Source: Fragilaria crotonensis (taxonomy: Eukaryota; Bacillariophyta; Fragilariophyceae; Fragilariales; Fragilariaceae). Taken from it: DNA of 11,587 bases. Each line of letters starts with the position of its first letter. Positions within the stretch are counted from its first letter, which is position 1. The translations under genes and the position numbers were made by a program. The notes under the pieces were generated by a model that made no database searches, was not told the DNA's origin, and saw only the letters and a list, made by a program, of their open reading frames with translations. Location of the stretch: contig JAKSYS010000268.1 in the NCBI GenBank assembly GCA_022925895.1, positions 64,001 to 75,587 on the forward strand. Direction: 5' to 3'. This document shows positions 6,483 through 11,587 of this stretch, in pieces.

Positions 6483-7252
6483 ATGTTGCGGTGTATTGTC
6501 CTTTTCTTCCTCGCGGGACTATCCATGATTGGAGCGTTTGCTCCAATCTACACCCCTCCACACTCCGGCGCTCGCATGCATTTGACTGCCGACGATTTGA
6601 CCCCGGAAATGGCTTTAGCCCGGTCGAACTTCTTTTTTTGGTTCTTCGGAGCTTCCGGTGCCGCAGGTCTTGCCCGCAGTGCCTTTCCCCGCATGTATAG
6701 TAACGTTTTGGAAATATCAGAACTAGGGAAAACAGTGACCAAAAACAAGGGCGAATTGGTCGGTCTGTCTCCATTGTGCGGCTACCCTCGAGATGTCAGT
6801 ACCTTTGATGTGAATTTGATCGTCAACAATAAACTATCGGTCGAACAGATTGTCAAAAAGTATCCTGTGGAAGGAAACTTTCTTGCGGCCAGCGGATACC
6901 TTACTTTTGAGGCCTTTGCCAAAGCGAATGCTGGTGCCGATCCACTGGCTGTTCGGGCTGTCTTTGACTGTTTCGCTCAATCGACCCCAGTCAGCAATCC
7001 AGAGGTTGCACAAGAAAATCGATTCCTATGGAGAGCCTCAACAAATTCAAGATCGATCTTCTGTATTCCAAGGCAACTGGATGGGCTTCCATTGTGACCT
7101 TGTTGGGTCTGCTGGGTCTTGCTGATATTGAGGCATTTAACTTTGCCTATGCCGGTTGGTTCCCAGATTGGCCAGGTGGTCAACTTTGGCTCGAGCGTGG
7201 TCTGTTTGACCCAGAAACAGGACTTGGGGCCATTCCGAAGTATTGGAAGTAG
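6483..7252 (+). CDS. Plastid-targeted membrane protein of unknown function, with one frame break
   Basis: The ATG at 6483 opens a hydrophobic signal peptide (residues 4-16) ending in GA-FAP (17-21), the diatom plastid import cleavage motif; the phenylalanine is F19. A second hydrophobic segment covers about 49-64. The frame from 6483 stays open to 7097 but leaves the apparent protein near 7012-7027. A second frame then gives a coherent C-terminus from about 7028 to TAG 7250-7252, with a third hydrophobic segment (7079-7138) and an aromatic, Trp/Pro-rich tail. The length from ATG to stop is 770 bases, one short of a multiple of three. One base missing in the AAAA run at 7015-7018 would give 256 residues. 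I found no GT-AG intron that repairs the frame. The product is not recognised. The retrotransposon ends 63 bp upstream in the same orientation. Confidence 0.7.
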
Positions 7253-7664
7253 TAAAGTAAATAGTGGTCTACCAACTTGGACCAACACTACTTCAGATTT
7301 GGCTTGAGAAAAATCTCGACCATCGACACTTTCTTCGTTTCTATGTTCTAGCTTAGCTCCAATAGCCTAGACTCAATAGCTCAGAGGTTAAGCAACCATC
7401 ATCAATATCAACGGCCGCGACCACCCATCTCTCGCCAATGGCAACACATTAGCACAAACAGTCTGATACCACGACATGCGACACCTGAGTTATCGAACAA
7501 CGACACTCGAACGTGGCCTCGAAGGTACGTAGCCTTAGAATGTGACGCTTTAGCTGAGTGCCGGAGACTCCAATGCTTATCATTGATTGATCATCGATCA
7601 ACCCATGTGTCTTACTCAGTGGAAACTACCGCCACCGCCTCGACGTGTATTGATCAGCAGGGTT
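7253..7664. other. Convergent intergenic spacer
   Basis: 412 bp between the ends of two convergent genes. No credible ORF, tRNA or poly(A) consensus was seen. It contains one perfect hairpin (TTGATC-ATC-GATCAA, 7587-7601) and related GATCA words nearby. Confidence 0.6.
7587..7601. repeat. Short perfect inverted repeat in the convergent spacer
   Basis: Six-base arms with a 3-base loop (7587-7592 and 7596-7601). It lies 64 bp beyond the stop codon of the minus-strand oxygenase gene, so it would be in that gene's 3' UTR. Function unknown. Confidence 0.45.
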
Positions 7665-9553
7665 CTATTGTTCATTGACAGCCACATCGTCATCACCATC
7701 GTCACCTTCACTACCATTTTCGTCATCATCGTCGCCATCATCACCTTCACTACCATTTTCATCATCACCAGTGTCTTCTAGCTCGTATTCCATCGATACA
7801 TCCCATCGAGAGCTTGGTGCTCTACAACCAACATACTTGACGAATCGTATGGTGCCAAGATCTCGGTATACGAGTGATAGGGTGTTGTTGCTAGCTGAGA
7901 CGCTGAGAAGATCAGTTTCTGCATCTTCATTGTACTCATCGGCCGCTTCTTTCCCTCCTTCGTCCTCGTCGTCAGCAGCGATATAGCACTCAAATCCGCC
8001 GCAGTCACCCGATTCCCATACTGCATCGGCATCCGTACCAATCAGCTCCCCTGTTTCTTCATCCACTCGACATTGCTCTCCATTGCCAGCACACACACAT
8101 AGCGTCGCATCGAGGACGGACTCAGTCGTCAAAATTCCATAATGTGCCACTGTGTAGTCCAGGCCCGGACGGAACCGACGCACACGACCTCGATGACCTT
8201 TTGGCATGCCGAGGCTTGTAGTATGCTGCAGGAACCGACCAAATTCGGGACTTTGGAAGAGGTGCTCCTTGACGCGCAAAGTGATCCCATATCATTGCCA
8301 CTGCTGCGGCCGGTGTACTCAAAAACCGTTGTTTGTGAGCTGGTCCAACCAAGGTCCACTTTCCATGACCCGCGCTGCCATTTGCGTCGTCGGCGGATTC
8401 AAAGAGTCGATAGTCTAGAGCCGGCTTGCCATTGCCCAAGTCTTCTCCCGAGTTGCAACTTTGGTTTATCCATCAGCGGTTGACACAGAAAATGACGTAG
8501 CTGGACCGACGATACGTTCTCAAAATGCTGCCTAATTTCCTGCATCGAATCCGGAGTTAGGTAGGTTTCATTGATGTAGTTTCTTAGAAAGGCCCGGTCC
8601 GCATCCGACAGGGTGTCATTAGCTGCCTCGGATGTGTCTATAACATCTTCAGCGACTTCAAACTCTCCAAACTCCCCTTCTGTATCTTCTCCCTTTTCAG
8701 TACTTTTGAGTCGATTCAACGTTGCTCCTTCCATTCCTTGTGGCACATCAACAGCATGGTACCATCCCTGAATTGAGAGGCGCGGTCTGTCGCCAAAGAC
8801 TTCTTGAACTGCGTGAAAAGATGTTCCCGGTTTGACTTCAAAGTAGGCCATACTGTTGAAGATGGGCAAGATCGTCTTGGACGGAGTCACTTGTGGCACT
8901 CGCAAGTCCTTACCTGGTACAACATCATGATTGTACAATTCCAAGGCCCCACCTTCCTCGGGCGTCCATTCAGGTTCGGTCAGATAGATAATGTACGATA
9001 TCTTTCTCGTTCCAATAACATCATCATGGCAGAGTAAATGACACCCCGGGGCGTGACAATTGGCGGCACAGTCGACCTCATCTGTCAAGGTGCCCTTTGG
9101 CAAATGTGCGATGCGTTCGATAAAGGCACGATAATCAGCGGAATAGAGAGCGGCCTTGAGCTTCAAGAGGTTGGGGAAATGCTCTTGATTCTCAAGAGTG
9201 TCCGGTGCCAGGTTGCCAAGGTCGATGCTTTGATAAACGCGGAACAGATCTGATTCCTTAAATTTGAACTTTACTTTGGTATTCTGGCCAAGCTCTTCTG
9301 TCACTTGTTCTGATGACGAGTGGATTGTGTTTCTGCATGAGTAATCGCTTGCAGAACATTATGCAGGGAGAAGGAAACAAAAGATGTACGTACCGAGAAA
9401 GCCTGGTTGGAACATGCCTTCCAATCGACCGTGTGGGTATGGTTTGGCGTCAATGTAGGCCTGCCTTAGAGCATCCTCCGATTCGAAAATAGCGCGCGAC
9501 ACAATGTCAAGTGCAGCGTTCGTTTTGGCTCGTTTGGAGTCAGGTGGCGACAT
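7665..9553 (-). CDS. OGFOD1/Tpa1/Ofd1-type 2-oxoglutarate/Fe(II) prolyl hydroxylase, two apparent frame breaks
   Basis: Exon 1 is 9553-9390 (ATG at 9553, SKRAK basic patch near the start). Exon 2 runs from 9332 to TAG at 7667-7665, after a 57-bp intron. The family hydroxylates a prolyl residue of ribosomal protein uS12 (Rps23) and links oxygen to translation or sterol control. The catalytic domain shows H157 and D159 (in CHDDVIG), H228 (in SFHAVQEV) and R239 (in RLSIQGW). These match H155, D157, H218 and R230 of human OGFOD1, as I recall them. The C-terminal domain ends with RDLGTIRFVKYV and an acidic tail. Frame changes are needed near 8463-8458 and 8277-8273. Each needs one base removed, which makes the CDS 1830 bases (609 residues), a normal family length. 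Both can be placed at a three-base homopolymer. Family call is strong; intactness is uncertain. Confidence 0.88.
7691..7768 (-). repeat. 39-bp tandem duplication encoding the acidic tail
   Basis: Two near-identical 39-bp units (7691-7729 and 7730-7768) share a 20-base identical core at 7702-7721 and 7741-7760. On the minus strand they encode a 13-residue Asp/Glu/Gly unit twice. The frame is kept. Confidence 0.85.
9333..9389 (-). other. Intron of the oxygenase gene (57 bp)
   Basis: On the minus strand it starts GTACATC and ends CATGCAG, phase 2. A second GT four bases upstream (GTACGTAC) would give a different frame that reaches a stop soon after. Only the downstream donor joins the exons in the correct frame. 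Confidence 0.82.
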
Positions 9554-10067
9554 CTTGAGTTGATTGTTGTTCGGTGATGAAAGGTGAGAGCCAACACGTG
9601 CTACGTGACAAGAAGACACTGAACTTTCGCTTCTTTCAGTATTATTGACGACGCGTCAGTTGTTCGAGGCACAAAGCTTGTTGACACTTGACCCTGTTGT
9701 CGCGATTCCTCGGTTCGGTTGTGTGTTGTGGTTGTTCGGATTTGATCGTGCTGGATTACGAAGGTTTCAGATTTCAGATCGGTGGTTCCAGTTTTCGATG
9801 TAGACCGTCTGGAATCTGTCCTGAGAAGTTCGCGGGCGTTGGATAAATTTTAGTAATTAACGTATTATGTTCATACACTCTATATATTTATACACTTTAT
9901 ATCTATACAATGTACATGTACAATTCACCTGACCAGCTGCTGTGCAAGATCTTGAAAAGACATATTTTTTGCATCTTTCTTTCTCCCGATAAATTGTCAT
10001 CATTCATCATTCATCATTCATCATTCATCGTTTCGAGTACTCTAATTGTCGGTAATTATACTTCAAA
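9554..10067. promoter_or_regulatory. Divergent promoter region, oxygenase gene and adenylate kinase gene
   Basis: 514 bp between two divergent start codons. An AT-rich block (about 9845-9925) contains TATATATTTATA-like words, repeated TATACA elements and a 12-bp palindrome TGTACATGTACA (9911-9922). A CATTCAT tandem repeat follows at 10001-10028. No gene was seen inside. Confidence 0.6.
10001..10028. repeat. CATTCAT heptamer x4
   Basis: Four perfect tandem copies, with a partial TCAT copy just before, end 39 bp before the adenylate kinase ATG. Likely promoter or 5' UTR. Confidence 0.9.
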
Positions 10068-11502
10068 ATGTTTGCCATGAACTCACTTCGTTCCACAGGT
10101 CTTTCATCGATGAAAGTGATTGAGTCGTCGTCAGCAAGAACCTTGCAAACCATCACACACGGTAACGCCTCGATGCGAAAAACAGTTCCTCGGTTCCTTC
10201 CGTCCGTCCGTCAATCCTTCAAATCACCCGACGCTGTCTTTCATTCCAAAAATGTCCACAGTTACCAGTACTGCACAAGGACATCGTCATTGCGCAACCA
10301 GCATCCACCTCTTTTTACAAATTGCACAACAACCAGTATGTTGGCCTCCACTGTCGCCCGTCGTTTCGCATCACGCGCTCCTCCACGAGCATGTTTCAGC
10401 ACTGCGGCACGATCGCAACCTCCTCGTTCCTTGACTCCGCTCCTGGCGGCGGCAGGTGTCGCCGCACTTTCCATTGCCATTGCCACGCGAGAGGTACGAT
10501 CCATCGATATAAATAGGTTATGGGGGAGGTCGGAGGGGAATTGCGTCGCACGACTCGCACTCACATCTCGCCTTATTGCAGTCGGAGAAGACTCAGAATG
10601 GTATCCTGGGAGGCAAGTCGACAGTCGAAGTCAAGAAAGAAGTCGAAGACAAGTTTGGAAAGTACTGGCCACGTAATATTTTGATTCTCTTTGGACCTCC
10701 AGGAGCTGGTACGTTCCTTGCGATGAATCTCGTTTGGAGACTAGATTTCTTGACACGAATCTCACAATCCGCTCAATTTCTTCGTCATTTTCACAATGAC
10801 GCCCAATGTTCCTGCTAAACACGCAACGACATACACTACAATGCATCAGGAAAGGGTACTCACGGACCTAAGATTGAAGATTTGTTGGGGGTCCCTCAAC
10901 TCTCGACCGGCGACATGTTGCGTGAGGCCGTTAGTGCTCAAACGGACATCGGAAAAAAGGCGCAAGCAGTTATGAAGGCCGGTGGACTAGTCAGTGACGA
11001 CATTGTCGTGGGCATCATTCGTGATCGCATCAAGCACGAAGATTGCCGTTTTGGGTTCATCTTGGACGGATTCCCCCGTACGTTGGAACAAGCACGAGCT
11101 CTGGATGCCATGTTGGCAGAAGAAGGTGCCTCTGTTACCAAGGTTGTGGAATTGAAAGTTCCGGATGAAGTATTGGAAGAGCGTATTTGTGGACGATGGA
11201 TTCACAAGTCATCGGGACGTTCATATCACGTCAAATTCGCACCACCCAAGTCTATGAAGCTCGATGACCATGGAAAGCCCATTCCTGAAAGTATGTTGGA
11301 CGATGTGACGAAGGAACCACTGATGCAGCGTCCTGATGACACTGCAGCTGCGTTGGTTAAGCGTTTACAGGGATACCATGGTGAGACTGTTCCTATTTTG
11401 GATCATTACAAACCTCATGGTGTTGTTCGGGGTGTGAATGCCAATCAGGATATGGATGGGGTCTGGGCTGAGGTTTTGGCCGCATTGAAACGCACAGCTT
11501 GA
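10068..11502 (+). CDS. Adenylate kinase, AK2-like long-LID type, mitochondrial-type presequence
   Basis: Exons 10068-10493, 10582-10708 and 10850-11502 join to 401 residues. The enzyme interconverts ATP plus AMP and two ADP. Spliced residues 180-188 give the P-loop GPPGAGKGT, split by intron 2. LSTGDMLREAV (AMP site), DGFPRT and a long LID beginning GRWIHKSSGRSYH follow. The LID has about 13 extra residues between the PPK and DD motifs compared with animal AK2. ATG 10068 is the first in its frame. An in-frame ATG at 10338 would give 311 residues whose N-terminus is a textbook bipartite presequence: an Arg/Ala/Ser-rich segment (MLASTVARRF...), then the hydrophobic stretch LLAAAGVAALSIAIA. That pattern sorts proteins to the inner membrane or intermembrane space, as fits an AK2-type enzyme. 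Enzyme call is firm; start and localization are inferred. Confidence 0.93.
10494..10581 (+). other. Adenylate kinase intron 1 (88 bp)
   Basis: GTACGAT...ATTGCAG, phase 0. It joins the presequence exon to the exon beginning SEKTQNG, and restores the frame. Confidence 0.85.
10709..10849 (+). other. Adenylate kinase intron 2 (141 bp)
   Basis: GTACGTT...GCATCAG, phase 1. It interrupts the P-loop Gly codon; splicing gives exactly GPPGAGKGT. An in-frame TAA inside confirms that it must be removed. Confidence 0.93.
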
Positions 11503-11555
11503 AAGTCGCGATCGTGATGAGTGAACCTACTGTACTGTATCATATTACTGACAGT

Positions 11556-11561
11556 AATAAA
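11556..11561 (+). terminator. Poly(A) signal AATAAA of the adenylate kinase gene
   Basis: A canonical AATAAA lies 54 bases after the stop codon in an AT-rich stretch. Confidence 0.65.
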
Positions 11562-11587
11562 ATCACAAAATAGAGATATGACATACA

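Noticed and set aside
6934-7052. Short intron to explain the plastid gene frame break
   Set aside because: GT-AG pairs giving the right phase are about 26 nt, too short for a diatom intron, and none has a good donor.
7377-7520. Possible tRNA (AGCTCAGAGGTTAAGC near 7377; GTTCGAGTG on the minus strand near 7510)
   Set aside because: The A-box-like and B-box-like words are on opposite strands, and no T-arm or acceptor stem pairs.
8450-8490. 28-nt GT-AG intron in the oxygenase gene
   Set aside because: It restores the frame but is far shorter than the other introns here (57-141 bp). A one-base homopolymer change is simpler.

Overview
The window looks like nuclear DNA from a diatom or a close stramenopile relative. 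The evidence is compact genes with short GT-AG introns, a plastid-type bipartite presequence carrying an AFAP-like cleavage motif (GA-FAP), and a young Ty1/copia-type LTR retrotransposon whose protein motifs resemble the diatom CoDi elements. The species cannot be fixed from the sequence; Phaeodactylum is a plausible guess.

Layout. Positions 1-641 hold the 5' part of a minus-strand PhzF-family gene that runs off the left edge. A complete retrotransposon with a 5-bp target duplication fills 914-6424. Its two 136-bp LTRs are identical. Gag (1177-2256) and Pol (2257-6372: protease, integrase, reverse transcriptase, RNase H) lie in one frame, separated by a single TGA. The element sits in what was a divergent promoter of about 335 bp, between the PhzF gene and a plastid-targeted membrane protein gene (6483-7252). 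A 412-bp convergent spacer follows. Next is a minus-strand OGFOD1/Tpa1/Ofd1-type 2-oxoglutarate oxygenase gene (9553-7665, one 57-bp intron). A 514-bp divergent promoter region then leads to a three-exon adenylate kinase gene (10068-11502) with a bipartite mitochondrial-type presequence and an AATAAA signal.

Main discovery candidate: the 12 bases directly after the 5' LTR (1055-1066) are a perfect reverse complement of 12 bases inside the LTR (1015-1026), and the pairing ends exactly at the LTR boundary. This is the geometry expected for self-primed reverse transcription as known for the Ty3-type element Tf1, but here in a Ty1/copia-type element. Second candidate: the lone TGA between gag and pol in a leaky UGA-C context, where the next in-frame ATG lies beyond the protease active site, which suggests readthrough.

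Two host genes carry single-base frame breaks (one in the plastid gene, two in the oxygenase gene). Each can be placed next to a short homopolymer, which points to sequencing or assembly indels, although true decay is possible. The host genes have no evident shared pathway; what links them is layout (two divergent promoters and one convergent pair).
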